DNA of 64,000 nucleotides. Origin: Clostridium_AW sp040797845 (GTDB taxonomy: Bacteria > Bacillota > Clostridia > Clostridiales > Clostridiaceae). The position numbers were made by a program, and so were the translations under genes. Below are positions 50,672 through 59,112 of the stretch, one piece after another. Within the stretch, counting starts at the first letter, position 1; each line of letters begins with the position of its first letter. Location of the stretch: positions 1 through 64,000 of the forward strand of contig JBFNFA010000007.1 in assembly GCA_040797845.1 (NCBI GenBank), given 5' to 3'. Below the pieces are notes generated by a model. It ran no database searches. It saw only the letters and a program-made list of their open reading frames with translations, and was not told where the DNA came from.

Positions 50672-52063
50672 ATGGATTACATGGATTTAAGTAAGTACCC
50701 TGCGGAGCCTTTTAAGATTAAGAGTGTAGAAGTTGTAAAAATGATTTCCAGAGAAGAACGTGAAATCGCTATGAAAGAAGCCGGATATAATACATTCAAC
50801 TTAAAGTCAGAGGATGTTTATATTGACTTACTTACTGACTCAGGAACAAATGCCATGAGTGATGTTCAATGGGCGGGAATGATGATTGGAGACGAAGCTT
50901 ATGCTGGTAGTAAAAACTGGGTATATCTAGAATCTACTATCCAAGAATTATTTGGATTTAAACACGTTGTTCCTACTCACCAAGGACGTGGTGCAGAAAA
51001 TATTCTTTCAAGTATAGCTATCAAACCAGGACAATATGTAGCTGGAAATATGTACTTTACAACTACTAGATATCACCAAGAAAAAAACGGCGGTATCTTC
51101 GTAGATATAGTTCAAGATGCAGCACATGATGCTTCAGTAAATGTTAAGTTTAAAGGCAATATTGATTTAAATAAACTTCAAAAATTAATAGATGAAAAAG
51201 GTGCAGAAAACATAGCTTATGTATGCCTTGCTGTTACTGTAAACCTAGCAGGTGGACAACCAGTTTCCATGGCTAATATGAGAGCAGTTAGAGAACTTAC
51301 AGCAAAACACGGAATAAAGGTATTCTACGATGCTACTAGATGTGTTGAAAACGCATATTTCATTAAAGAACAAGAAGAAGGATATGCAGACGTTTCAATT
51401 AAAGATATAGTACATGAAATGTTCAGCTACTCTGACGGTGCTACTATGTCTGGTAAAAAAGATGGTATCGTAAATATCGGTGGATTCTTAGCAATTAACG
51501 ATGAAGAATTATTTGGAAAAGCTAAAGAAATAGTAGTAGTTTACGAAGGTATGCCATCATATGGTGGTATGACTGGCCGTGATATGCAAGCTATAGCAAT
51601 TGGATTTAGAGAAGCGATGCAATATGAATATATAGAACATAGAATAAAACAAGTTAGATACCTTGGAGATAGATTAAAAGAAGCTGGAGTTCCTATAGTT
51701 GAACCTGTTGGTGGACACGCTGTATTCTTAGATGCAAGAAGATTCTGTCCACATCTAGATCAAGAACAATTCCCAGCTCAATCATTAGCTGCTTCACTTT
51801 ACATTGACTCTGGCGTTAGATCAATGGAACGTGGTATAGTTTCTGCAGGTAGAGATGTTGTTACAGGTGAAAACCATAAACCAAAGTTAGAAACAGTTAG
51901 ACTTACTATTCCAAGAAGAGTTTACACTTACAAACATATGGATGTTGTAGCTGAATCAGTTATCCATCTATATAAACATAAAGAAGATATAAGACCGCTT
52001 AAATTTATTTATGAACCTGCACAATTAAGATTCTTTACTGCAAAATTTGATTATGCAGACTAA
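50672..52063 (+). CDS. tpl: Tyrosine phenol-lyase
   Basis: The enzyme cleaves L-tyrosine to phenol, pyruvate and ammonia with PLP. The 463-residue protein matches the beta-eliminating lyase family throughout: DLLTDSGTNAMSDVQWAGMM, HQGRGAEN, YFTTTRYHQ, PLP Lys262 in TMSGKKDG. Arg387 and Met385 in SMERG are the positions (Arg381 and Met379 in Citrobacter) that define tyrosine rather than tryptophan specificity; tryptophanases have a different residue there. AAGGAGG precedes the ATG. A transporter and a GntR regulator follow, forming a tyrosine-use locus. Confidence 0.95.
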   Translation: MDYMDLSKYPAEPFKIKSVEVVKMISREEREIAMKEAGYNTFNLKSEDVYIDLLTDSGTNAMSDVQWAGMMIGDEAYAGSKNWVYLESTIQELFGFKHVVPTHQGRGAENILSSIAIKPGQYVAGNMYFTTTRYHQEKNGGIFVDIVQDAAHDASVNVKFKGNIDLNKLQKLIDEKGAENIAYVCLAVTVNLAGGQPVSMANMRAVRELTAKHGIKVFYDATRCVENAYFIKEQEEGYADVSIKDIVHEMFSYSDGATMSGKKDGIVNIGGFLAINDEELFGKAKEIVVVYEGMPSYGGMTGRDMQAIAIGFREAMQYEYIEHRIKQVRYLGDRLKEAGVPIVEPVGGHAVFLDARRFCPHLDQEQFPAQSLAASLYIDSGVRSMERGIVSAGRDVVTGENHKPKLETVRLTIPRRVYTYKHMDVVAESVIHLYKHKEDIRPLKFIYEPAQLRFFTAKFDYAD

Positions 52064-52081
52064 TTAAAGTAAAAACTTATT

Positions 52082-52120
52082 ATTCTATATTTTCGGGTCT
52101 TATGCCCGAAAATATAGAAT
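52082..52120. terminator. Hairpin between tpl and the transporter gene
   Basis: ATTCTATATTTTCGGG and CCCGAAAATATAGAAT form a perfect 16-base stem with a 7-base loop. The T run after it is missing, so partial termination or 3'-end protection of the tpl message is likely. Confidence 0.7.
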
Positions 52121-52214
52121 ATATAATATACATATATTAAAAAGGTGGGCTGATTAAAAAAAATACTACTTTATAATGACTCCTATTATAAAGTTAAAAA
52201 TGGGGAGGAAAAGT

Positions 52215-53555
52215 ATGCAAACTCAAGTTAATCAAGGTACTGAAAAAACTGCTAAATTTGCATCAAAATGGGGATTTGTATTAGCGTGTGTAGGTTCGGC
52301 TGTAGGTATGGCTAATGTTTGGGGGTTTCCTTATAAACTGGGTAGCTATGGTGGTGGAGCATTCTTAGTAGCTTATCTTATATTCATAGTAATTTTTAGC
52401 TATGTAGGACTTTCAGCGGAATATGCAATTGGTCGTAGAGCAAAAACTGGTACCGTTGGTGCCTATGAAAATGCTTGGAAATCAGGTGGTAAAGAAAAAA
52501 TTGGTAAGTACGTAGGATGGCTTCCTCTAGCAGGATCTATGTGTATAGCAATAGGTTATGCAGCAATTATTTCATATGTACTTAAAGGTTTAACTCAATC
52601 TATTACAGGTACTCTTATGACTGTGGATACAGGAGTATGGTTTGAATCATTTTCTATGACAGATTATTCCGTTGTTCCATATCACTTAATAGTTGTTATT
52701 GGGACATTGCTTACATTGACACTTGGTGCGGACAGCATTGAGAAGACTAATAAAATTATGATGCCATTGTTTTTTATACTATTTATAATTCTTGCTATTC
52801 GTGTAGCTTTTTTACCAGGGGCAGTGGAAGGATATAAATTTATGTTCACTCCAAGATGGGATAAATTAAAAGACCCAATGGTTTGGATTTGGGCTATGGG
52901 ACAAGCATTTTTCTCACTATCTGTAACTGGTAGTGGAATGATTGTATATGGAGCATACCTATCAGAGAATGAAGATATAGTAGGTGGAGCAAAAAGCACT
53001 GCTATATTTGATACAATTGCAGCAACCATATCATCATTAGTTATTATACCTGCTTGCTTTGCATACAACATGGACGTTGGTGCAGGACCTGGACTTCTTT
53101 TTGTAACCCTACCTAAAATATTACAGGATATACCAGGAGGTAGAATATTTGCAATAATATTATTTACAGCAGTAACATTTGCAGGAGTAACCTCTCTACA
53201 AAACATGTTTGAAGTAGTTGGCGAATCATTAATGTATAGATTTCCTAAATTAAAACGTGTTCCTATGTTAATATTACTTTGTGTAGTTTGCTTTGGTATA
53301 GGCGTTAATATGGAACCTATATTTAAGTGGGGACCATGGATGGATATTATATCCATATACATTATTCCAATAGGAGCAACCTTAGGTGCTATATCCTGGT
53401 TCTGGATTATGAAAAAAGAAGACCTACTCGATGAAATTAATTTAGGAGCTAAAAAGAAACAAGGAGACTTGTGGTATAACTTGGGTAGATTCGTTTATGT
53501 ACCATTTGCAACAATATTATGCATAGTTGCTCTATTTATGAAAGTAGCGTTTTAA
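52215..53555 (+). CDS. Neurotransmitter:sodium symporter (NSS) family transporter, probable tyrosine importer
   Basis: The 446-residue protein has eleven or twelve helices and the NSS signature WGFVLACVGSAVGMANVWGFPY in helix 1. Bacterial NSS carriers (Tyt1, TnaT, MhsT) import aromatic or hydrophobic amino acids with sodium. Its place 150 bases after tyrosine phenol-lyase strongly suggests tyrosine. An in-frame extension to 52176 exists, but the GGGGAGG site fits the ATG at 52215. A terminator follows at 53593. Confidence 0.9.
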   Translation: MQTQVNQGTEKTAKFASKWGFVLACVGSAVGMANVWGFPYKLGSYGGGAFLVAYLIFIVIFSYVGLSAEYAIGRRAKTGTVGAYENAWKSGGKEKIGKYVGWLPLAGSMCIAIGYAAIISYVLKGLTQSITGTLMTVDTGVWFESFSMTDYSVVPYHLIVVIGTLLTLTLGADSIEKTNKIMMPLFFILFIILAIRVAFLPGAVEGYKFMFTPRWDKLKDPMVWIWAMGQAFFSLSVTGSGMIVYGAYLSENEDIVGGAKSTAIFDTIAATISSLVIIPACFAYNMDVGAGPGLLFVTLPKILQDIPGGRIFAIILFTAVTFAGVTSLQNMFEVVGESLMYRFPKLKRVPMLILLCVVCFGIGVNMEPIFKWGPWMDIISIYIIPIGATLGAISWFWIMKKEDLLDEINLGAKKKQGDLWYNLGRFVYVPFATILCIVALFMKVAF

Positions 53556-53592
53556 AACTAATAAGTTAGTGTTAAGTATTTCAAGAAAATTT

Positions 53593-53619
53593 AGGTGGAG
53601 TAGCACTCCGCCTATTTTG
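53593..53619 (+). terminator. Intrinsic terminator
   Basis: AGGTGGAGT and ACTCCGCCT pair with one G-T wobble around a 3-base loop and ATTTTGTTT follows. Confidence 0.85.
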
Positions 53620-53648
53620 TTTACATAATAAAAGATTAATGATATAAT
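53620..53648 (+). promoter_or_regulatory. Sigma-A promoter of the GntR regulator gene
   Basis: TTTACA and a perfect TATAAT (53643-53648) are 17 bases apart, directly after the terminator of the transporter gene. Confidence 0.75.
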
Positions 53649-53693
53649 AGGTAAAATTAAATTATTTTACTTTATAAAAACAGGAGTAGTGGC

Positions 53694-54377
53694 GTGTTAA
53701 TTAACAAAAAAACTTTAAGTGATCAAATTTATGATGTATTAAAAATGGAAATATTAAAAAGAGAGATTCCTTTTGGTTCGAAACTTGTCAATAGGACGTT
53801 ACAAAAAAGATTTGAAGTTAGCTCATCCCCTATTCGAGATGCCATAAATCGTCTTAATCAAGATGGACTTATCACATCTATCGACAAGTCTGGAGCAACA
53901 GTGGTTGATTTTGATTACGATTTCTTCCTTGAGGTCAATGAGGTGCTTTTATATGTAATTAATACTGGTGTAAAATTGTCTTTTGAAAAATCTGACACTG
54001 AAGAAGTATGTAAGCATTTAGAAAAATATTTATTACTTCAGGAGAAGTATATAGGCACTGATGAATTCTATGATTATGATTATAAATTTCATAAAACATT
54101 TATTAATTACTCTAAAAATAGCAGATTAAAAAAGATTTTTAAGGAATATAATGTTCTTCATGAAATGCTTGTTAGGAATTTTTATAATTCTGGTACCTTT
54201 AAAATTCAGGAAGACAGCATTAAGATGCATAAAAAAATAATGGATGCGTTTAGAGACAAGGACTATGAATTGGCAATGAGACTTACGGAGGAGCATTATA
54301 AAGCTGCGGAAGAAACCTTTATAAAAATACTTGAGCAAAGAGAAAAAAAATTAGAAGAAGATGATTTTTATGATTAA
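53694..54377 (+). CDS. GntR-family regulator, FCD (FadR) subfamily
   Basis: The 227-residue regulator has an N-terminal winged helix (LSDQIYDVLKMEILKREIPFGSKL...FEVSSSPIRDAINRLNQDGLI) and an all-helical FCD domain with the metal-binding pattern Asp-x3-His (DYDYKFHKTF) and a later His in EEHYKAAEE. Such proteins bind organic acids or amino acids with a divalent metal. The start is GTG with an AGGAG site. Its position after the tyrosine phenol-lyase and transporter genes makes it the likely regulator of that locus. Confidence 0.88.
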   Translation: MLINKKTLSDQIYDVLKMEILKREIPFGSKLVNRTLQKRFEVSSSPIRDAINRLNQDGLITSIDKSGATVVDFDYDFFLEVNEVLLYVINTGVKLSFEKSDTEEVCKHLEKYLLLQEKYIGTDEFYDYDYKFHKTFINYSKNSRLKKIFKEYNVLHEMLVRNFYNSGTFKIQEDSIKMHKKIMDAFRDKDYELAMRLTEEHYKAAEETFIKILEQREKKLEEDDFYD

Positions 54378-54403
54378 ACTAAATTATTTATTTAAAAAAC
54401 CAC

Positions 54404-54450
54404 AAAATGCACTCAGTAATTAATATAAATTAGTTATTGAGTGCATTTTT
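54404..54450. terminator. Bidirectional terminator
   Basis: AAAATGCACTCA and TGAGTGCATTTT pair perfectly, extended inward by TAA/TTA; T and A runs flank it. It lies between the convergent regulator and CPBP genes. Confidence 0.88.
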
Positions 54451-54463
54451 ATATTTCATTCTT

Positions 54464-55201
54464 TTAGTTGGAAATCTTGTTCTTAAATGTATTAGCCACT
54501 ATTGAATCAATCAATGCTAGTAGAACAAGCATGGAGCTTTGCTTCAAGATGATGACTGGAAACAATGCGAAGATAAAGCTAGATAGCATTATACAATACA
54601 CAATGCTCCCGCTTGATTTATAAAGAGTAGTCAATAGTATACTAATTCCCACTAAATATGCTGCAAATTGTGCGTAAAAATGTGGAAGTATAATGAATTG
54701 TGGTATATAAATAAGCGGTAAAAACCACAATGACCAAAAAAGTCCTGTTATAATAGAGGATTTCCAAAATCCATTTTTTTCTTCATTTCCTGGCTGTACT
54801 ATTCCCCTCCAACCAATTTCTTGAGAGCCCAGTATTATTATGATTATGGGAAGATAACGAAAAAAATCTATAATACTACCATATCTATAAACGTTTTTCA
54901 AAAGTATTGCAAAACCATAATGTGCTATTAGAAATAATGGTATTAAAACAATGGTTTTTGGAGCTTTAACTATTTTCAACCTGTCTATAAATCCTCTCAT
55001 TCCACCCAGTTCTTTTTTATTTAAAATATGTACAATAAATGATGAAATAAGAGGGCCTAGGCATCCGAGCACAAATAGAGATAAATAAAGAGGAGAATCA
55101 AATATCTGGGTAAATACAATCCTAGAATGAACTATTATACCAAAACATATGTAGCTTATGATAAAGGATATTATTAAAAATTGTTTAGAACTTTTTTTCA
55201 A
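54464..55201 (-). CDS. CPBP-like membrane protein lacking the protease catalytic residues
   Basis: The 245-residue protein has seven or eight membrane helices and clear similarity to the CPBP (CAAX/bacteriocin-processing) family. The first motif, usually EExxWR, reads SQEIGWRG, with Gln for the first Glu. The second, usually WxxWHLPL, reads FWSLWFLPLIY, with Phe for His. The third, usually FHxxxN, reads LSSFIFAL. All metal-binding or catalytic positions are therefore changed, and protease activity is unlikely. The frame is intact, which suggests a retained non-enzymatic role. Confidence 0.85.
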   Translation of the reverse strand: MKKSSKQFLIISFIISYICFGIIVHSRIVFTQIFDSPLYLSLFVLGCLGPLISSFIVHILNKKELGGMRGFIDRLKIVKAPKTIVLIPLFLIAHYGFAILLKNVYRYGSIIDFFRYLPIIIIILGSQEIGWRGIVQPGNEEKNGFWKSSIITGLFWSLWFLPLIYIPQFIILPHFYAQFAAYLVGISILLTTLYKSSGSIVYCIMLSSFIFALFPVIILKQSSMLVLLALIDSIVANTFKNKISN

Positions 55202-55326
55202 GGCTTGTCCTCCAATAAACTATATTTGGTCGATGTTTGTATATAATCATATATTTATATTATCATATTTATACAGAAAAATCATTATTTTTAAAAAATT
55301 ATGACATAAGAATTTATACTAAAATA

Positions 55327-55378
55327 AAAAGTTGCCATATAAATTTTATTAAATAAAAATTATATGGCAACTTTTTTT
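55327..55378. terminator. Bidirectional terminator
   Basis: AAAAGTTGCCATATAA and TTATATGGCAACTTTT form a 16-base perfect stem with T runs. It lies after the minus-strand PII-like gene and before the CPBP gene's end of the gap. Confidence 0.88.
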
Positions 55379-55380
55379 AT

Positions 55381-55740
55381 TTATTCATCACAACAGTTTT
55401 CATTCATACCCTGAATATGGCCTATAGGAACTGTAAACATTAAGCCTACACCAGGTTTTGAAATATCTCCAACTACGTCATTAACTGCTTGCATAGCTTT
55501 TCTTACAAGTTCTTCACTTTGAATAACAGTAAAGATTGTCTTATTATAAGGTCTAGAACTATCCAGAAAGCTTTTTAATGATCTAAAGAGAGGTATGTCT
55601 CTATTTTCTCCATGAACTATGGCACTACCCATCCCTTGGCTATCTAAAATAGTTGCACCTTTTACACCAATATCTAAAAAAGTAGATAGAATATCATCTA
55701 AGTAATCAACTTCATTAAGAACTAGAAATAATGCATACAT
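55381..55740 (-). CDS. PII/CutA-like small regulatory protein
   Basis: The 119-residue cytosolic protein has the alternating strand-helix pattern of PII-like proteins: MYALFLVLNEVDYLDDILSTFLDIGVKGATILDSQGMG, a loop, then KTIFTVIQSEELVRKAMQAVNDVVGD and a strand GVGLMFTVPIGHIQGM. The ferredoxin-like fold usually binds nucleotides and regulates transporters. It shares the strand with the antiporter 90 bases upstream, so regulation of that carrier is the natural idea, by analogy with SbtB-SbtA pairs. A start at 55770 is possible, but the GGTGAT site favours 55740. It ends in NENCCDE. Confidence 0.75.
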   Translation of the reverse strand: MYALFLVLNEVDYLDDILSTFLDIGVKGATILDSQGMGSAIVHGENRDIPLFRSLKSFLDSSRPYNKTIFTVIQSEELVRKAMQAVNDVVGDISKPGVGLMFTVPIGHIQGMNENCCDE

Positions 55741-55830
55741 TGTATCACCAACTTTCATAATATAAATCATATAATTACTTACCTAAATTATATACAATAA
55801 AGTATATTTTTCCAATGGATTCTATTGTTT

Positions 55831-57027
55831 TTAGCAGGCTTGACCTGCAACTTTCTTTAATCCATTTACCTCTCCAGCTTTTTCTATGGCGATCTTTGCT
55901 AGAATAGGCCCTGAAATTTCGTAAACTAATACGCTAAAGAGAATAACTGTAGTTATGGCTGTAGCAAATTGGGGCAATTCCTGCTTTACTATTATAGATA
56001 ATCCTATAGAGACACCACCCTGTGGTAATAGACTAAGTCCTAAATATTTAACCACTGCGTCATCTGCGTTTACGTATTTTGCTCCTAAGAAAGCTCCAAG
56101 CATTTTTCCTACTGCTCTAGCTATAATATACCCTATGCCCAAAGCTCTAACTTGAGCTAGAACACTTAGATTTAAACCAGCTCCTGCTAAAGTGAAAAAT
56201 AGCAAATAAATAGGAGGAGTAAAATCCGTTATAAGTGTAAATACACGATTTGAGTTGTGCATTAAATTTACAAGGGTTGCACCAAGCATCATACAAGTTA
56301 AAAGAGGAGATAATTTTAATAAGTTAGCTAGTCCAGTACTAGCAGCAATTGCAGCCAATACAATTGATAATAACTCCTCTTTGCTCTTGGATTTGTTAGC
56401 TAGGAATGTAAGTATAACCCCTAATAAAAATCCTAGTAAAAGGGAACCAAAAATTTCTATAATTGGTCCGCTAATCATCTGTAAGAAAGAATGACTTGTT
56501 GAACCAATAGATATTTTAGCTAATGACATAGCAAGTCCAAAGAGCATAATTCCTACAGCGTCATCAATTGCAACAACGGGTAAAATAGTTTTTGTAAGGG
56601 GTCCATGTGCTTTATATTGTCTAATTACCATCATTGTTGCAGCAGGAGCTGTGGCTGCAGACATAGAGGCTATTACAATGCTAAATGGAAAGGATTGATT
56701 AAATACATAATAAGTTACTAAAAATACTAATATTACAGCACCAATGGCTTCTGCCAGTGTGATTATAAGAACACTTTTACCTACCTTTAACATATCTTTT
56801 AACAGAAATTCACTACCTATGCTAAAAGCGATAGCCGCTAATGCTACTTCATTGACAATCGAAAAGCTTGGCATGTCTTGTTCGGTAATTATTCCTAAAA
56901 AAGATACACCAACAAATAATCCAGCTACTAAATAACCTGTTACATTGGGAAGCTTAAGATGCTTAGCTACCCTTCCTCCTATAACACCAACAAATAATAA
57001 AATACTGATTTTTAAGAGTAAATCCAA
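55831..57027 (-). CDS. CPA2-family cation:proton antiporter
   Basis: The 398-residue membrane protein has twelve or thirteen helices with no C-terminal TrkA-N domain, so it is the short type. It begins with LKLPNVTGYLVAGLFVGVSFLG, typical of the CPA2 (KefB/NapA) family, and has the ion-site region PVVAIDDAVGIMLFGLAMS with the two adjacent Asp residues of electrogenic sodium/proton antiporters. The PII-like protein encoded next on the same strand replaces the usual internal regulatory domain. The exchanged ion is sodium or potassium; this cannot be decided. Confidence 0.87.
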   Translation of the reverse strand: MDLLLKISILLFVGVIGGRVAKHLKLPNVTGYLVAGLFVGVSFLGIITEQDMPSFSIVNEVALAAIAFSIGSEFLLKDMLKVGKSVLIITLAEAIGAVILVFLVTYYVFNQSFPFSIVIASMSAATAPAATMMVIRQYKAHGPLTKTILPVVAIDDAVGIMLFGLAMSLAKISIGSTSHSFLQMISGPIIEIFGSLLLGFLLGVILTFLANKSKSKEELLSIVLAAIAASTGLANLLKLSPLLTCMMLGATLVNLMHNSNRVFTLITDFTPPIYLLFFTLAGAGLNLSVLAQVRALGIGYIIARAVGKMLGAFLGAKYVNADDAVVKYLGLSLLPQGGVSIGLSIIVKQELPQFATAITTVILFSVLVYEISGPILAKIAIEKAGEVNGLKKVAGQAC

Positions 57028-57532
57028 TGTGTATATCCTCCTATATAATATATTTATTTTATAAATCTAAGCAAAACAATGATGACATAAGTTTAGGGGT
57101 TATATGCATATAACCCCTAAATTGTATTCTTATTAAAAGAATAAATATATTCCCTTTAACTTCCTCTGTAGTTCTAGAAGAAATGAGAGCATAAAAAAGG
57201 AACTTCTTAATAAATATTTTAGGAGTTCCTGTTTTTATACAAGCTCTAATTTATATGTTTTTAATTAAAAACTCATAATCGGAATATAACAGACTTTCGG
57301 GTAAATACAACTAATTGATTTATATTGCTTAGATTCCAATAATATGCAAATATTTCTTTAATTGAGTTGTACAACCATATTATATACTATATAGATAAAA
57401 AATTCAAATTTCTCAAAAGGTAAAGCTTAATCTATGATTGCTCTAAGAAATAGAAGAATTTTATAAATTTTTATTGAAGCGAACTAGCATATAAGAATCT
57501 AAAAAACTAAGCATCTAAATATCTAACTAGAA
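57028..57532. other. Divergent gap with two orphan hairpins
   Basis: Together with the riboswitch leader this gap between the two divergent antiporter genes spans 668 bases. At 57092-57121 is a 30-base perfect palindrome with arms TTTAGGGGTTATATG and its complement, in the leader region of the minus-strand antiporter. At 57199-57240, AGGAAC/GTTCCT arms and a T run resemble a plus-strand terminator although no plus-strand gene precedes it. I see no convincing coding frame. Confidence 0.55.
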
Positions 57533-57561
57533 TTGTATTTTTATAAAAAACATGATATTAT
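57533..57561 (+). promoter_or_regulatory. Sigma-A promoter of the fluoride-riboswitch leader
   Basis: TTGTAT and TATTAT are 17 bases apart, which places the transcription start about 12 bases before the aptamer. Confidence 0.65.
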
Positions 57562-57580
57562 TAATTAGTAAAATTGAGAT

Positions 57581-57629
57581 ATGGTGATGGAGTTCACCTT
57601 AACTGCTGTGAAGCTAATGACTCCTACAG
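57581..57629 (+). ncRNA. Fluoride riboswitch aptamer (crcB motif)
   Basis: The sequence contains GGTGATGGAGTTCACC, then TTAACTGCTGTGAAGCTAATGACTCCTAC. This is the crcB motif: the first hairpin GGTGA/TCACC, the AACTGC...GCTAATGACTCCTAC second part, and the GGAG/CTCC pseudoknot strand. The 3' part also forms the left arm of the terminator at 57620, the usual arrangement in which fluoride binding prevents termination. Confidence 0.92.
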
Positions 57630-57660
57630 GTAATATTTTTATTCCTGTAGGAGTTTTTTG
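57620..57660 (+). terminator. Riboswitch-controlled terminator
   Basis: GACTCCTACAGG pairs with CCTGTAGGAGTT around a T-rich loop, and TTTTTT follows. Its left arm overlaps the aptamer's conserved 3' strand. Confidence 0.92.
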
Positions 57661-57695
57661 TATTTCCATGGAAATTTAACTAGGAGGGGACAACT

Positions 57696-58889
57696 ATGGC
57701 TACAAGTTTAGCGATTATTATTTTATTAGGACTACTTGCAAATACTATTTTTGAAAAGCTTAAAATGCCTGGTTTATTAGGGATGCTTATTTTAGGAGTT
57801 ATTATAGGACCATATGGGTTTAATTTAATTGGACCAGATATAATGAATGTATCCGCTGATTTTCGTAAGATTGCTTTGATCATAATACTATTGAGAGCAG
57901 GATTTGGAATAAGCAGGGAGGATTTAAGAAGAGTTGGTAGAGCTGCAATTAAGATGAGTTGCATTCCAGGTTTAATAGAAGGATTCTTTATTGCTTTTGC
58001 CTCAACAAAATTTCTAGGATTTTCATTTGTACAAGGAGGAATGTTAGGGTTTATTATTGCAGCAGTATCGCCAGCGGTGATAGTGCCCCAAATGCTTAAT
58101 CTTATGGAAAATGGTATAGGAACAAATAAAGGTATACCCACATTAATATTAGCAGGTGCTTCCATTGATGATGTATTTGCAATCACAATATTTAGCACAT
58201 TTTTAGGATTATATAGCGGTAACCATGTTAACATAGGAGTAAAGATTTTAGGAATTCCTATTTCAATTTTTTTAGGAGTTGCATCTGGAATTATTATTGG
58301 ATTTATACTCATATGGATATTTAAAAAATATCACATAAGAGATACAAAAAAAGTATTGCTCATACTCGGTTCTTCTATACTTCTCACAACATTAGAAAAC
58401 CTACTAAAAAACAAGATTGAAATAGCGGGTCTTTTAGGCGTAATGACCATTGGATTTATAATACTTGAAAAATTGCCTCATGTAGGAAAGCGATTGGCAG
58501 TGAAATTTAATAAAATCTGGATTTTTGCAGAGATATTACTTTTTGTATTAGTAGGTGCTCAGGTTAATATAAGGGTAGCATTTGAGGCTGGAAGAATGGG
58601 TATTATTATTATATTAATCGGACTTCTAGGAAGAAGCATAGGCGTTATAATTTCTTTATTAGGTACAGAATTAAATTGGAAAGAGAGATTTTTCTGTGTG
58701 ATTTCATATATTCCTAAAGCTACTGTTCAAGCAGCAATGGGGGCCATACCGCTATCTTCAGGTGTAGCGTCAGGAGATGTAATATTAGCAGTGGCGATTT
58801 TATCTATTTTAATAACAGCACCATTGGGGGCAATTGCAATAAATCTGTCCGCAATGAGGCTTTTAGAAATCGATAAAATAAAGGCATAA
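57696..58889 (+). CDS. Cation:proton antiporter under fluoride riboswitch control
   Basis: The 397-residue membrane protein has about thirteen helices and a CPA-type core: KMPGLLGMLILGVIIGPYGFNLIG, SPAVIVPQMLNLMENGIGTNKG and an ASIDDVFAITIFSTF segment with adjacent Asp residues at the ion site. The fluoride riboswitch directly upstream makes fluoride stress its trigger. Antiporters are a known class of genes under this riboswitch, thought to cope with acid load or act on fluoride indirectly. It is only distantly like the antiporter at 55831. AGGAGGGG precedes the ATG. Confidence 0.88.
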   Translation: MATSLAIIILLGLLANTIFEKLKMPGLLGMLILGVIIGPYGFNLIGPDIMNVSADFRKIALIIILLRAGFGISREDLRRVGRAAIKMSCIPGLIEGFFIAFASTKFLGFSFVQGGMLGFIIAAVSPAVIVPQMLNLMENGIGTNKGIPTLILAGASIDDVFAITIFSTFLGLYSGNHVNIGVKILGIPISIFLGVASGIIIGFILIWIFKKYHIRDTKKVLLILGSSILLTTLENLLKNKIEIAGLLGVMTIGFIILEKLPHVGKRLAVKFNKIWIFAEILLFVLVGAQVNIRVAFEAGRMGIIIILIGLLGRSIGVIISLLGTELNWKERFFCVISYIPKATVQAAMGAIPLSSGVASGDVILAVAILSILITAPLGAIAINLSAMRLLEIDKIKA

Positions 58890-59112
58890 TATGAAAAGTT
58901 CATGCAATATTTTATTGAAAAATATATAAGTAATAAATTTAAAATAAATGCTTATACCTTGAAACTTTCATAATGTAGAAATATAATATTATAGATTAAG
59001 TATAATGAGATGGCTTATAATACAACTATCTACTTTAAAAAATTGGACATTCATTGACTTGGATAAGGTAAATTAAAAAATAATAAATAATAAATTTAGA
59101 AAAGGTGATTAT

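Noticed and set aside
50672..52063. Tryptophanase
   Set aside because: The family is shared, but the SMERG segment with Arg387 and close match to tyrosine phenol-lyases throughout favour tyrosine.
52682..53362. 226-residue minus-strand open frame
   Set aside because: Lies wholly within the NSS transporter gene on the other strand, with composition typical of an antisense shadow.
57680..58312. 210-residue minus-strand open frame
   Set aside because: Antisense to the fluoride-linked antiporter; the Pro/Ile/Asn-rich translation is typical of shadow frames.
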